In this document: piece by piece, positions 27,213-35,817 of the stretch
Position numbering within the stretch: the stretch's first letter is position 1
How the letters are laid out: each line of letters begins with the position of its first letter
Assembly: GCA_040081715.1 (NCBI GenBank)
Contig: JBEBFY010000003.1
Span: 124,001-188,000, forward strand
DNA from: CANKJK01 sp040081715
GTDB lineage: Bacteria > Acidobacteriota > Vicinamibacteria > Vicinamibacterales > UBA2999
Reading direction: 5' to 3'
Length of the DNA: 64,000 nt
Position numbers and translations under genes: made by a program
Notes under the pieces: model-generated
The model's database searches: none
Seen by the model: the letters and a program-made list of their open reading frames with translations, nothing else
What the model was told of the DNA's origin: nothing

Positions 27213-28247
27213 GTGAAGCCCATCCGTACCCTCGCCGTGTCTCTGCTCGCCTTCGGGCTCCTGGCCTGGTTCCTGCGCCACGCCAACCTGGCGGACGTGT
27301 GGATCCAGATGCGGTCCGCCGACCACAGCATGCTGGTCTGGAGCACGTTGCTGTTCTTCCCGATGATGGCGATCAGGGCGGTGCGCTGGCAGGTGCTGAT
27401 GAGACCGATCGGGCCCGTCAGGACATGGTACGCGTGGCGCGCGACGCTGATCGGTTTTGCGGCGTCGAACGTCCTGCCCGCGAGGATCGGCGAAGTGCTG
27501 CGGCCGTATCTGCTGGCCAGGTCGGAGCGCCTGGACACCGCCTCCACCTTTGCCACCGTTGTCGTGGAGCGGTTGCTCGACGGGCTCGCGGTGCTGGCGC
27601 TCCTGGCGCTGTATCTTTCCGGGCTGACCGGCCCTCATTCCCGTACCCCGCTGATGGCGACGATCGCCGTGTCGGCGGCCCTGGTCGCTGCCGGAATCCT
27701 TGCGCTGCTGCTGTTCACGGCGGTGCTGTCGGCCAGGCCGGAACGCGTGGGCCGCCTGGTCCATCGCAGCGAGCGGGTGCTCCCGGCGCGTATCGCCCTG
27801 CTTCTCGCGCGGCTCGCCGAGCGGTTTTCGCATGGCCTCGGCGTGGCCCGTTCCCCCAGGCTGCTGGTGGTGTCCCTGCTCTGGACGGTCGGACTGTGGT
27901 TGACCATCTCCGCGCAGACGTGGATGGTGTCGAACGCCTTCGGCATCGACATGGCGCCGGGTGCCACGTTCCTGCTGCAGGCGCTGCTGGTGATTGGGAT
28001 TGCGGTGCCGACACCCGGCGGTGTCGGCGGGTTTCACGAGGCCTACCGCATCGGCGTCACGACGTTCTTCGGTGCGGGCAACGATGCGGCGGTGGGCGCG
28101 GGGCTGGTGCTGCATGCCATCTCCTTCGTGCCGACGACGGTGATTGGCGGAGTGTTGATGTTGAGAGACGGCCTGAGCGTCGGCCGCCTCAGGCACATGG
28201 CCGATGGCGCAGAACCGATCCCAGAAGGGACGACGGTGGCGCCATGA
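27213..28247 (+). CDS. lysylphosphatidylglycerol synthase TM region / UPF0104 flippase-like protein
   Basis: A 344-residue polytopic membrane protein with about eight TM helices. It shows features of the AglD/MprF-flippase (DUF/LPG_synthase_TM) family: RAVRWQVLMRP, the NVLPARIGEVLRPYLLAR loop, the ERLLDG motif, and PTPGGVGGFHEAYRIG near residue 270. Members flip or assist lipid-linked precursors or hopanoids. The GTG at 27213 places the start just before TM1. A TATATT at 27179-27184 could be a -10. The nrdR start overlaps its stop. Confidence 0.82.
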   Translation: MKPIRTLAVSLLAFGLLAWFLRHANLADVWIQMRSADHSMLVWSTLLFFPMMAIRAVRWQVLMRPIGPVRTWYAWRATLIGFAASNVLPARIGEVLRPYLLARSERLDTASTFATVVVERLLDGLAVLALLALYLSGLTGPHSRTPLMATIAVSAALVAAGILALLLFTAVLSARPERVGRLVHRSERVLPARIALLLARLAERFSHGLGVARSPRLLVVSLLWTVGLWLTISAQTWMVSNAFGIDMAPGATFLLQALLVIGIAVPTPGGVGGFHEAYRIGVTTFFGAGNDAAVGAGLVLHAISFVPTTVIGGVLMLRDGLSVGRLRHMADGAEPIPEGTTVAP

Positions 28248-28702
28248 AGTGTCCCTTCTGCAATCACCTGGGCGACAAGGTGGTGGACTCGCGGGAAAGC
28301 AAGGAAGGCGAGGTCATCCGGCGGCGTCGGGAATGTCTCGGATGCGGCCGGCGGTTCACGAGCTATGAGCGGATCGATGAGATTCCCTACATGGTGGTGA
28401 AGAAGGACGGCAGCCGCGAGCGCTTCGAGCGGCAGAAGCTCATTGCCGGCCTGCTCAAGGCCTGCGAGAAGCGGCCGGTCAGCGTGGCGGCGCTGGAAGG
28501 CGTGGCTGATCGGATCGAGGGCGTCCTCCAGGAGCGGCCCGACAAGGAAGTGACGACCAACGAGGTCGGCGCCATCGTCATGGATGAACTGAAGCGGCTC
28601 GACAAGGTTGCCTATGTGCGGTTCGCCTCTGTGTACCGTCACTTCCGCGACATCGGCGAGTTCATGAGCGAGCTGAAGGATTTGCTGAGTACGAAGGAGT
28701 AG
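28244..28702 (+). CDS. nrdR: transcriptional repressor NrdR
   Basis: A 152-residue repressor of ribonucleotide reductase genes. The N-terminal zinc ribbon has Cys pairs in MKCPFCN and ECLGCGRRFTSYE, and the ATP-cone domain (about 49-140) contains VKKDGSRERFERQKLIAGL. The ATG at 28244 overlaps the upstream stop by ATGA and puts the ribbon at the N-terminus exactly as in the family. No ribonucleotide reductase gene is in the window. Confidence 0.96.
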   Translation: MKCPFCNHLGDKVVDSRESKEGEVIRRRRECLGCGRRFTSYERIDEIPYMVVKKDGSRERFERQKLIAGLLKACEKRPVSVAALEGVADRIEGVLQERPDKEVTTNEVGAIVMDELKRLDKVAYVRFASVYRHFRDIGEFMSELKDLLSTKE

Positions 28703-28714
28703 GAGGCCAGGGGT

Positions 28715-30997
28715 ATGGCTGTTCCGGCCCGGTCCGCCTCCGCGTCCCGTTCCACGGTCCCGCCCCCCCTGCGGCGCGGCGATGTGGCGCCGCCCTCGCC
28801 GCGTCCGTTCCGCGACAATACCCGCCTCATCGTCTTCGGCATCATCGCGCTCCTCGCCGTACTCGGCGGGCTGCTGGTGCTGGCGGGGGAGTCCAGCAGC
28901 CTGGCGCCGGACTTCCTCACCGAGTTCGTCCTCTACGCGTTGGTGGCCACCGACGTCACCATGCTGGCGGCGCTGACCTTCGTGCTCGCGCGGAACATCG
29001 TGAAGCTGGTGGTCGAGCACCGGCGGGCGCTGCCGTTCGCGCGCTTCCGCGTGAAGCTGGTCGCCGTGCTCCTCGGCATGACGCTGATCCCGGCGCTGCT
29101 GGTCCTGATTGTCGGCAGCGAGCTGATCCGGACAAGCGTGGACCGGTGGTTCAACGCCCCGATGGACGACGTGCTGGCCTCCGCCACGGCCATTGCGGGT
29201 GACTACTACCAGGAGCGGCAGGCGCGCGTGCAGAGTGAGGCCCGGCGCGTGGCGGGTGCCCTCTCGGGTGAGGCACTGGACGGGCTCACGGACGCACGGA
29301 TTGCGGCGCTCATGCAGCCGTCCGTGGGCACGGCGGCCGGCGCGCGGCTCTACGTCTTCCGCCTCGGCGAGGCCAGGGGCGCGCTGGTGAACGTGGGGGA
29401 AACGGGCGTGGCTCCAAGCCTGGGCGCCGGCGTGATCGTGACCCGCCTGGCCGAGCGCGTCGTGACGGGAGGTGCCGAGGCCACCTCGACGGACCGGCTC
29501 GGGGAGAGCAGCGACCTGCTGGGCGGCGGCGCGCCGATTCGGGGCCCGGACGGCTCGATTGCCGGAGCCGCCCTCGTGACGGATACGCTGACCGGTGACC
29601 TGGCGCTGCGCGCGCGGCGGGTGACGCGCGCCTACGAGGCATATCAGCAGACGCGGGTGCTGCGGCGGCCGCTCACGGCTGTGTACCTCTCCTTCTTCGT
29701 GATGCTGACGTTGCTGATTCTGGTGGCCGCCACGTGGATGGGGCTGTATCTGGCCAAGCGGATCACGCGACCTGTGCAGATGCTGGCCGCCGCGGCACGG
29801 GAGATCGGGGCCGGGCACCTGGATCATCGGCTGGTCCGCGAGACGGCCGACGAGTTCGGGTCGCTGATCGACGCGTTCAACAGCATGACGACCGAGCTGG
29901 CGGCAAGCCGCCGGCGGCTGGAGCGGAGCGCCCTGGACGTGGAGCGCAAGCACCAGGACGTGGAGGCGAGGCGCCGCTACATCGAGACGATTCTCGAGCG
30001 CATCGCGACCGGCGTGATCTCCGTTGACGAGGCCGGGGCCATCCGCACGGTCAACCCGGCGGCCGCGCGCCTGCTGGGACTGGCCGGCGATCTTTCCGGG
30101 CGGCCCGTGTCGGCCGTCTTCGGCGAGTCGGAGCTGAAGCCGCTCGCCGAACTCATCGAGGAGGCGGCACGGAACCGTCGAGAGGTGCGGCCCCGGGAGG
30201 TGGCGATGACGCTCGACGGGCGGGAGCTCCACCTTGCGGTGGTCACGACGCCGCTGCTGCGCGAGGATGGCGGGGCGGAGGGCGTGGTGCTGGTCTTCGA
30301 CGACGTGACGCCGCTGATTCGTGCCCAGAAGGTGGCGGCCTGGCGCGAAGTGGCCCGGCGCCTGGCGCACGAAATCAAGAACCCCCTCACGCCGATTCAG
30401 CTCTGCGCGGAGCGGATGCGCCGTCACTTCGGCGGCGCGCCGGAGGCGACTCGCGCCCTGGTCGACGAGTGCACGACCACGATCGTGGGCGAGGTCGACT
30501 CCCTGAAGAGCCTGGTCGACGAGTTCTCGCAGTTTGCCCGGATGCCGGCGCCGCGCGCGGTGCCGACCGACCTGCACAAGCTGGTCAACGAGGTGCTGAC
30601 CCTCAATGACGGCCTGCTGACCGACGTGCGGGTCGGCCGCCGGTTCGCACCGGGCCTGCCGGCGGTCTCGGTGGATCCGGAGCAGATCCGCCGGGTCGTC
30701 CAGAACCTGGTCGACAACGCCATTGAGGCCATGGAGCGGAAGGGCGAGATCGCGGTCGAGACCGAGCACGATCCCGGGCACCATCTGGTGAGGCTGGTGA
30801 TTGCCGACCACGGTCCGGGCATTCCCGCCTCGGAGCGGGAGAAGCTCTTCCTCCCGTACTACTCCACCAAGCGGCGGGGAAGCGGCCTGGGGCTGGCCAT
30901 TGTGCGGCGGATCGTGGCCGAGCACGGCGGCAGCATCGAACTGTCCGATAACGTGCCCACCGGCACGCGGTTCGCGATCGAACTGCCGTGCGCGTGA
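28715..30997 (+). CDS. ntrY: membrane sensor histidine kinase, NtrY-like
   Basis: A 760-residue kinase preceded by AGGAGG. It has two or more N-terminal TM helices (about 35-60, 72-95, 110-135), a periplasmic/extracytoplasmic sensor region, another TM near 325-345, HAMP (about 346-400), PAS (about 425-535), HisKA with HEIKNPLTPIQL and phospho-His near residue 552, and HATPase with GPGIP and GSGLGLAIV near 705-730. This layout matches NtrY. The partner NtrX-like regulator follows after 16 bases. NtrYX systems govern nitrogen, redox or envelope responses; the signal here is unknown. Confidence 0.9.
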   Translation: MAVPARSASASRSTVPPPLRRGDVAPPSPRPFRDNTRLIVFGIIALLAVLGGLLVLAGESSSLAPDFLTEFVLYALVATDVTMLAALTFVLARNIVKLVVEHRRALPFARFRVKLVAVLLGMTLIPALLVLIVGSELIRTSVDRWFNAPMDDVLASATAIAGDYYQERQARVQSEARRVAGALSGEALDGLTDARIAALMQPSVGTAAGARLYVFRLGEARGALVNVGETGVAPSLGAGVIVTRLAERVVTGGAEATSTDRLGESSDLLGGGAPIRGPDGSIAGAALVTDTLTGDLALRARRVTRAYEAYQQTRVLRRPLTAVYLSFFVMLTLLILVAATWMGLYLAKRITRPVQMLAAAAREIGAGHLDHRLVRETADEFGSLIDAFNSMTTELAASRRRLERSALDVERKHQDVEARRRYIETILERIATGVISVDEAGAIRTVNPAAARLLGLAGDLSGRPVSAVFGESELKPLAELIEEAARNRREVRPREVAMTLDGRELHLAVVTTPLLREDGGAEGVVLVFDDVTPLIRAQKVAAWREVARRLAHEIKNPLTPIQLCAERMRRHFGGAPEATRALVDECTTTIVGEVDSLKSLVDEFSQFARMPAPRAVPTDLHKLVNEVLTLNDGLLTDVRVGRRFAPGLPAVSVDPEQIRRVVQNLVDNAIEAMERKGEIAVETEHDPGHHLVRLVIADHGPGIPASEREKLFLPYYSTKRRGSGLGLAIVRRIVAEHGGSIELSDNVPTGTRFAIELPCA

Positions 30998-31013
30998 GGG
31001 CCGGGTCTCGCTG

Positions 31014-32387
31014 ATGGCGTCCATCCTGATCGTCGACGACGAGCCGGGCGTGCGCAGCGCCCTGTCGGGCGTGCTGCGCGACGAAGGCTACGACGTCGCG
31101 TCGGTAGACAGCGGGGAGGCGTGCCTTGAGCGGGTGGCCACGGAACCCTTCGATGTCGTGATTCTCGACGTGTGGCTGCCAGGGATGGACGGGCTGGCGA
31201 CGCTTGAACGCATGCGCGAACGGCAGGTGGATGCGCAGGTCGTGATGGTCTCCGGCCACGGCAGCATCGAGTCGGCGGTCCGTTCGATCAAGCTGGGTGC
31301 CTTCGATTTTGTCGAGAAGCCCCTCTCGCTCGACAAGACCGTGCTGGTTGTGCGCAACGCCCTGCGACAGCGCAGACTCGAGGTGGAAAACGAGGCGCTG
31401 CGCGCGCGCGTCGAGCGGCAGGACACGCTCGTGGGTAACAGCGCCGCCCTGGCATTGCTGCGGGAGCAGATCGCTACCGCGGCACCCAGCAACGGGCGTG
31501 TGCTCATCCTCGGTGAGAATGGCACGGGCAAGGAACTCGTGGCCCGGAGCATCCACGCACTCAGTCACCGAAGAGCGGGGCCCTTTGTCGAGGTGAACTG
31601 CGCGGCCATTCCCGAAGAGCTCATCGAGAGTGAGCTGTTCGGCCACGTGCGGGGGGCGTTTACCGGCGCCGTGGCCGAGCGCCGGGGCAAGTTCGAACTC
31701 GCGCACGGCGGAACGATCTTCCTGGATGAAATCGGCGACATGAGCCTGAAGACGCAGGCCAAGGTGCTGCGGGTACTGCAGGAGCAGGTGATGGAGCCGG
31801 TCGGGGGTTCCCGGCGCATTCGCGTGGACGCCCGGGTGCTGGCGGCGACCAACAAGGACCTGCCGTCGGAGATCCGGGCCGGGCGGTTTCGTGAGGATCT
31901 GTTCTTCCGCCTGAACGTGGTGCCGATCACCGTTGCGCCGCTGCGGGATCGTCGCGACGACATTCCACGCCTGGCCGCCCACTTCATGGCCGTGCTGGCG
32001 CGCGAGTACGGCCGGCGCCCCAAGGCGTTCGAACCCGATGCGGTGGCTGTACTCCAGGCCTACGACTGGCCGGGCAACGTCCGTGAACTGCGCAACGTGG
32101 TGGAGCGCCTGATGATCATGGTGCCTGCAGAGCGAGTCACTGCCGCCGACCTGCCCCTCGTGACCTCAGGGCGGGTGCTCCTGCCGGACGTGCCCGAGGC
32201 GGCACTCGCGCCGCTGCACGACGCCCGCGATGATTTCGAGCGCGGGTACATCCTGCGGGCGCTCGCCAGGCAGCGCGGACATATCTCCCGCACCGCCGAC
32301 GCGCTCGGCGTCGAGCGGAGCAACCTGTACCGCAAGATGCGCTCGCTGGGGATCCCAGTGGGCCGCCGCGACGACGACCCGACTTAG
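31014..32387 (+). CDS. ntrX: sigma-54-dependent response regulator, NtrX-like
   Basis: A 457-residue regulator: receiver domain (1-120, acidic pair VDDEPG and phospho-acceptor Asp52 in VILDVWLPG), AAA+ sigma-54 activator domain (about 140-380) with Walker A GENGTGKE and the sigma-54 contact loop GAFTGA, and C-terminal Fis-type HTH (RTADALGVERSNLYRKM). The start at ATG 31014 begins the receiver directly. It likely activates sigma-54 promoters under control of the adjacent kinase, though NtrX proteins do not always use sigma-54. Confidence 0.92.
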   Translation: MASILIVDDEPGVRSALSGVLRDEGYDVASVDSGEACLERVATEPFDVVILDVWLPGMDGLATLERMRERQVDAQVVMVSGHGSIESAVRSIKLGAFDFVEKPLSLDKTVLVVRNALRQRRLEVENEALRARVERQDTLVGNSAALALLREQIATAAPSNGRVLILGENGTGKELVARSIHALSHRRAGPFVEVNCAAIPEELIESELFGHVRGAFTGAVAERRGKFELAHGGTIFLDEIGDMSLKTQAKVLRVLQEQVMEPVGGSRRIRVDARVLAATNKDLPSEIRAGRFREDLFFRLNVVPITVAPLRDRRDDIPRLAAHFMAVLAREYGRRPKAFEPDAVAVLQAYDWPGNVRELRNVVERLMIMVPAERVTAADLPLVTSGRVLLPDVPEAALAPLHDARDDFERGYILRALARQRGHISRTADALGVERSNLYRKMRSLGIPVGRRDDDPT

Positions 32388-32407
32388 GGTTCGCCTGGGC
32401 GAACCCT
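32386..32407. terminator. perfect hairpin spanning both convergent stop codons
   Basis: Ten-base perfect inverted repeat with a 2-base loop: arm AGGGTTCGCC at 32386-32395 and its complement at 32398-32407. It begins inside the ntrX-like TAG and ends at the formimidoyltransferase stop. No T tract follows on either strand, so it may act as a bidirectional or mRNA-stabilising hairpin. Confidence 0.6.
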
Positions 32408-33306
32408 CAGTCGAGTCCGGCCCGGCGCAACTGCTCTTCGAGCAGCAGCGCGTCAGTCCAGCCGGCGATCTGGAGTTCCTGGGGCGAACGGCCGCCCAGC
32501 GCGGCCCGCGGGATCAGGCCCACGACTTCGCTGTCCACTACTGAGACACCGAGCGTGCTGGCGGCGTGTGCCACTGCCGCGAAGGCGTCAGCCGCCGTGG
32601 TCGTGTCGAGGTCGACCAGGTTCATCGAGACCTGTGCCAATGCGCGATGGGCGAGCCACATCGGCAGCGCCTTGACCCCGGGCAGACCGCCGTTGCGGGC
32701 GCGGACCGCTGTGGCGATGCGCGTGGCGATGGTCATGTCGGCCGTATCCAGATTCACATTGAAGGCCACGAGCGGCTTGCGTGCGCCGATGGCCATCACG
32801 CCCGCCGTCGGGTGCGGAACCCGTGGCCCAGCATCCGGCAGCCATCCGGGAAGATGCATCCGTGCCGCGAGGCCCGCGGGTCCTCCCGCGCGGATCTGAT
32901 CAAGCCTCCGGCGGTTCGCGGCCGGGGCGGCCTCCTCGTACAGGTAGATCGGGATGCCGAAGGTATCCGCGGCCGCGCCGGCGAAGCGTCTGGCGAGGGC
33001 GACCGCGTCGGCCATCGTCGAGCCTGACAGGGGCACGAAGGGCATCACGTCCACGGCGCCCAACCTGGGATGGACACCCTGATGCTGGCTCAGGTCGATG
33101 CGCGCGATTGCGGCGGCCACGAGGGCCAGCATCGCCTCGTGGATACCGGCGGGTGTGCCGGCGACGGTCAGCACCGTCCGATTATGGGAGGGGTCGCTCG
33201 ACACGTTGAGGAGGTGTGCGTCCTCGCCTGCGCAGGCGGCTGCGAGCGCGGTGAGCACGCCGGCGCGCCGGCCCTCGCTCACGTTCGGAACCGCTTCCAT
33301 CACCAT
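32407..33306 (-). CDS. ftcD: glutamate formimidoyltransferase
   Basis: A 299-residue protein matching the transferase half of FTCD, which moves the formimino group of N-formimino-L-glutamate to tetrahydrofolate in histidine degradation. Clear motifs are AVPNVSEGR at the N-terminus, SSDPSHNRTVLT, HQGVHPRLGAVDVMPF and VAFNVNLDT. The cyclodeaminase half is missing, as in many bacteria where it is a separate gene. The start is one of two nearby ATGs (33306 or 33300). No hut genes are adjacent. Confidence 0.93.
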   Translation of the reverse strand: MVMEAVPNVSEGRRAGVLTALAAACAGEDAHLLNVSSDPSHNRTVLTVAGTPAGIHEAMLALVAAAIARIDLSQHQGVHPRLGAVDVMPFVPLSGSTMADAVALARRFAGAAADTFGIPIYLYEEAAPAANRRRLDQIRAGGPAGLAARMHLPGWLPDAGPRVPHPTAGVMAIGARKPLVAFNVNLDTADMTIATRIATAVRARNGGLPGVKALPMWLAHRALAQVSMNLVDLDTTTAADAFAAVAHAASTLGVSVVDSEVVGLIPRAALGGRSPQELQIAGWTDALLLEEQLRRAGLD

Positions 33307-33412
33307 CACGCGGTCATTGTTGATCGCTCTTCGCGCCTCGTCAGCTTGGCGCCGCGCTCCGGGCCTCAGGCACGACGTCACGCTTCCAGGGGACTGGCAG
33401 GCCGGTGGGTGT

Positions 33413-33441
33413 TTGACCGATCCCGGGAAAGACTTGATAAT
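33413..33441 (+). promoter_or_regulatory. strong sigma-70 promoter heading the 33467-42141 gene run
   Basis: TTGACC (33413-33418), exactly 17 bases, GATAAT (33436-33441). Predicted transcription start near 33448, about 19 bases before the ATG at 33467. It lies in the 160-base gap between divergent ftcD and the TPR gene. Confidence 0.75.
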
Positions 33442-33466
33442 CTTGGCATTCCGCTGCGATCACCCC

Positions 33467-34270
33467 ATGCCCGATCCCCTACTGGTCCCTGATCGCGCCA
33501 CTGCGGACGCCGACAGCCGCGATGCGCGGATCGAACAGCTCCTGCTGACGGGCCTCGACCTGTACTTTGCCGGTCAGTACGAGCAGGCGATCAACGTCTG
33601 GACGCGGGTCTCGTTCCTCGAACGTGGTCACGGCCGTGCCCGGGCGTACATCGAGCGCGCGCGTGGGGCGATCGCCGAGCGTCAGCGCGAGGGCGACGAA
33701 CTGCTGCAGCTCGGGGTGGACGCCTTCAATCGCGGCGACACCGACCATGCGCGGGACCTGCTCACGCAGGCCGTCGAGTGCTCCGGTCCCGACGACCTTG
33801 CGTCCAGCGTGCTTGAGCGCGTGCACCGGTTGCGCCGGACGCTGGTGCCGGGCGCAACCGGACTCGCCAATGCCGGGTCGGTGTTAGCGGGCCTGGCGGT
33901 GGAGCCTCCCGCGCCGCGCGTGACCCGGCGGGTCAGTCTGCTGGCCGTGGCGCTGGCGGCGGCACTGGTAGGGGCGCTGCTGGCGGGGCTCGCCATCGAG
34001 GTCTGGTTTGCCGCGCCTGTCGAGGTGGGGTCCCCCGGTGGCGCCCGGGCTGGCGATGCGCTGCTGGTGCCGCGCGCAAGCGACGTGGCGCTGGCACGGG
34101 CGCGCGCGCTGGCAGACGGCGGGCACGTGCCCGACGCGTTGCGTCTGCTGGACACCGTCGGTCCCCTGGATCCGCGGCGCGTGGAGGTAGACCGGCTGCG
34201 AGGGGAGCTGCAGGGACGTCTGCTGCGGCTGGCGGGGCTGAGCGTGCCGGGATCCGGTGAAGGGCGATGA
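33467..34270 (+). CDS. TPR-containing single-pass membrane protein
   Basis: A 267-residue protein of unknown function. Residues 20-125 look like two to three TPR-type helix pairs (LLLTGLDLYFAGQYEQAINVW; LLQLGVDAFNRGDTDHARDLL), a TM helix lies near 150-175 (LAVALAAALVGALLAGLAI), and another TPR-like helix pair is in the C-terminal extracytoplasmic part (ALARARALADGGHVPDALRLL). The ATG is placed about 19 bases after a predicted transcription start. The RDD-family gene begins one base after its stop. Confidence 0.75.
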   Translation: MPDPLLVPDRATADADSRDARIEQLLLTGLDLYFAGQYEQAINVWTRVSFLERGHGRARAYIERARGAIAERQREGDELLQLGVDAFNRGDTDHARDLLTQAVECSGPDDLASSVLERVHRLRRTLVPGATGLANAGSVLAGLAVEPPAPRVTRRVSLLAVALAAALVGALLAGLAIEVWFAAPVEVGSPGGARAGDALLVPRASDVALARARALADGGHVPDALRLLDTVGPLDPRRVEVDRLRGELQGRLLRLAGLSVPGSGEGR

Positions 34271-34271
34271 G

Positions 34272-35348
34272 ATGAAGTGTCCGAAGTGTGGGTATCTGGG
34301 TTTCGATACGGGTCCTCGCTGCCGGAACTGTTCCTACGACTTTGCCTTGCTGGAGGCCGGGGACGACGGCGCCCTGCCGCTCGACCTCGCTCGCGGCTTC
34401 TCGATGGCGGAGCCCACGGCGGAGGAGTCCACTGATGCGTCGTGGCTCCGGGCCATCGACCGGAGCATCAGCGCTGCGGAGGCCGGCGCCCAGGTGGCAC
34501 ACTCCGGTCTCGATAAGACGGACGTGGTGCCCGTGGCCGGCCGGTCGGTCTTTGACGCGATCGATCTCGACCGGATCCTGAGCCGGGCGGAGTCCGCACA
34601 CGGCAGCGGGCCCGATGCCGGCGAGCCTCTCGTGGTGGACGTGCCGGAGGTGCAACACCCGGATCCTCCGGCGCCGTCGATCGAGGCGCTCGACCGTGAC
34701 GTCGTGCCGGTCCGCATGCCACGGCATCGGCCGGCGCTGGACGAGGACATGCCACTGGTGCAGCTGCAGCGGCCCCGCGCGCCGATCGCGGTGCGCAAGA
34801 CGCCGATGAGCCCGAACCTCCGGGCGGTCGCGCAGCCGAAGCCGATAGATCCCCAACTGGATTTCCTGGATGAGCCGCTGTCCGCTGAGGGGCCGGACGC
34901 CGGGGCCCTGTCGGAGGTGTCGCCGGCGGACAGCAGCCCAGCCGGCCGCCGTCTCGCCGCGCTCTTCGTCGACGCGCTGCTTTTCGGTGGCATCGACCTG
35001 ACGGTGTTGTACCTGACACTCCGGATCGTCGGGCTGGAGATGCATGAGCTGCGGATCCTGCCGGCCTGGCCCCTCGTGGTGTTCCTTGGCCTGATGAAGG
35101 TTGCCTACGTCGCGGTGTTCACCGCGATGGGTGGGCAGACCATCGGAAAGATGGCGATGCACATCCGCGTGGTGTCCACGGACAACCGGACACTGTCCGG
35201 TGCTGCGGCGCTGCGGCGCACGCTGGCCTCGCTGGTGTCGGTTGTGACCGCCGGCCTCGGGTATCTGCCGGGCCTCGTCGGGCGCGACCGCCGGGCGATT
35301 CACGACAGGCTGGCCGGGTCGCGTGTCATCACGGTCGGGGCCGCGTGA
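34272..35348 (+). CDS. RDD-family membrane protein with N-terminal zinc ribbon
   Basis: A 358-residue protein. The N-terminus is a zinc ribbon (MKCPKCGYL and CRNCSYDF), followed by about 190 residues of low-conservation, acidic, Pro-rich sequence, then a C-terminal RDD domain (about 220-350) with three TM helices beginning RRLAALFVDALLFGG. RDD proteins include small transporters (some Na+/H+ antiporters) but mostly unknowns. I use ATG 34272, which starts the ribbon; a GTG at 34257 adds five residues. Confidence 0.8.
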   Translation: MKCPKCGYLGFDTGPRCRNCSYDFALLEAGDDGALPLDLARGFSMAEPTAEESTDASWLRAIDRSISAAEAGAQVAHSGLDKTDVVPVAGRSVFDAIDLDRILSRAESAHGSGPDAGEPLVVDVPEVQHPDPPAPSIEALDRDVVPVRMPRHRPALDEDMPLVQLQRPRAPIAVRKTPMSPNLRAVAQPKPIDPQLDFLDEPLSAEGPDAGALSEVSPADSSPAGRRLAALFVDALLFGGIDLTVLYLTLRIVGLEMHELRILPAWPLVVFLGLMKVAYVAVFTAMGGQTIGKMAMHIRVVSTDNRTLSGAAALRRTLASLVSVVTAGLGYLPGLVGRDRRAIHDRLAGSRVITVGAA

Positions 35349-35352
35349 GCTG

Positions 35353-35817
35353 ATGCGCCTGCTGGCCCGTCTCATCTCGACGGTTGGATACATTGGCTAT
35401 CTGCCGGTTGCACCTGGCACGTGGGGGTCCGCCGCCGGGCTCGTGGTGTATGCCGCCGTTCGTGCCACGTCCGGCCCGGTGGCCGAGCTGGCGGTTGTCG
35501 GGATCCTGCTGGCGGCCGGCGTGTGGAGCGCCACGGTGACCGGGCGCGAGATGGGGGACGAGGATCCCGGCCCCGTGGTCATCGATGAAGTCGTGGGGAT
35601 GCTGATCACGGTGCTCTGGCTGCCCGTTGGCGTGACCGGAGCCGTCATCGGTTTCTTCCTGTTCCGCCTCTTCGACATTGTGAAACCCCCACCGGCCGCG
35701 CAGTGTGAGCGGCTGCCGGGCGGGTGGGGCGTGATGCTCGACGACGTGATGGCCGGCATCTACGGCAACCTGGCCCTGCGCCTGCTGATGCTCGTCGCAC
35801 CGGCCTGGCTGCCCTGA
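35353..35817 (+). CDS. pgpA: phosphatidylglycerophosphatase A
   Basis: A 154-residue membrane enzyme dephosphorylating phosphatidylglycerol phosphate to phosphatidylglycerol. Family motifs visible: GYLPVAPGTWGSAAG, DPGPVVIDEVVGM with the catalytic acidic residues, and the C-terminal LDDVMAGIYGNL. Four TM segments. Start ATG 35353 is four bases after the RDD stop. It overlaps cinA (TGATG). Confidence 0.93.
   Translation: MRLLARLISTVGYIGYLPVAPGTWGSAAGLVVYAAVRATSGPVAELAVVGILLAAGVWSATVTGREMGDEDPGPVVIDEVVGMLITVLWLPVGVTGAVIGFFLFRLFDIVKPPPAAQCERLPGGWGVMLDDVMAGIYGNLALRLLMLVAPAWLP

Noticed and set aside
28043..31024. A very long open frame antisense to the kinase gene
   Set aside because: It mirrors the high GC third-codon positions of the real kinase on the other strand, has no recognisable domain and no ribosome binding site.
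33430..33460. Possible sigma-54 promoter (GG and GC elements) near the TPR gene
   Set aside because: Spacing between the GG and GC pairs is 9 instead of 10 bases, and a much better sigma-70 promoter covers the same region.
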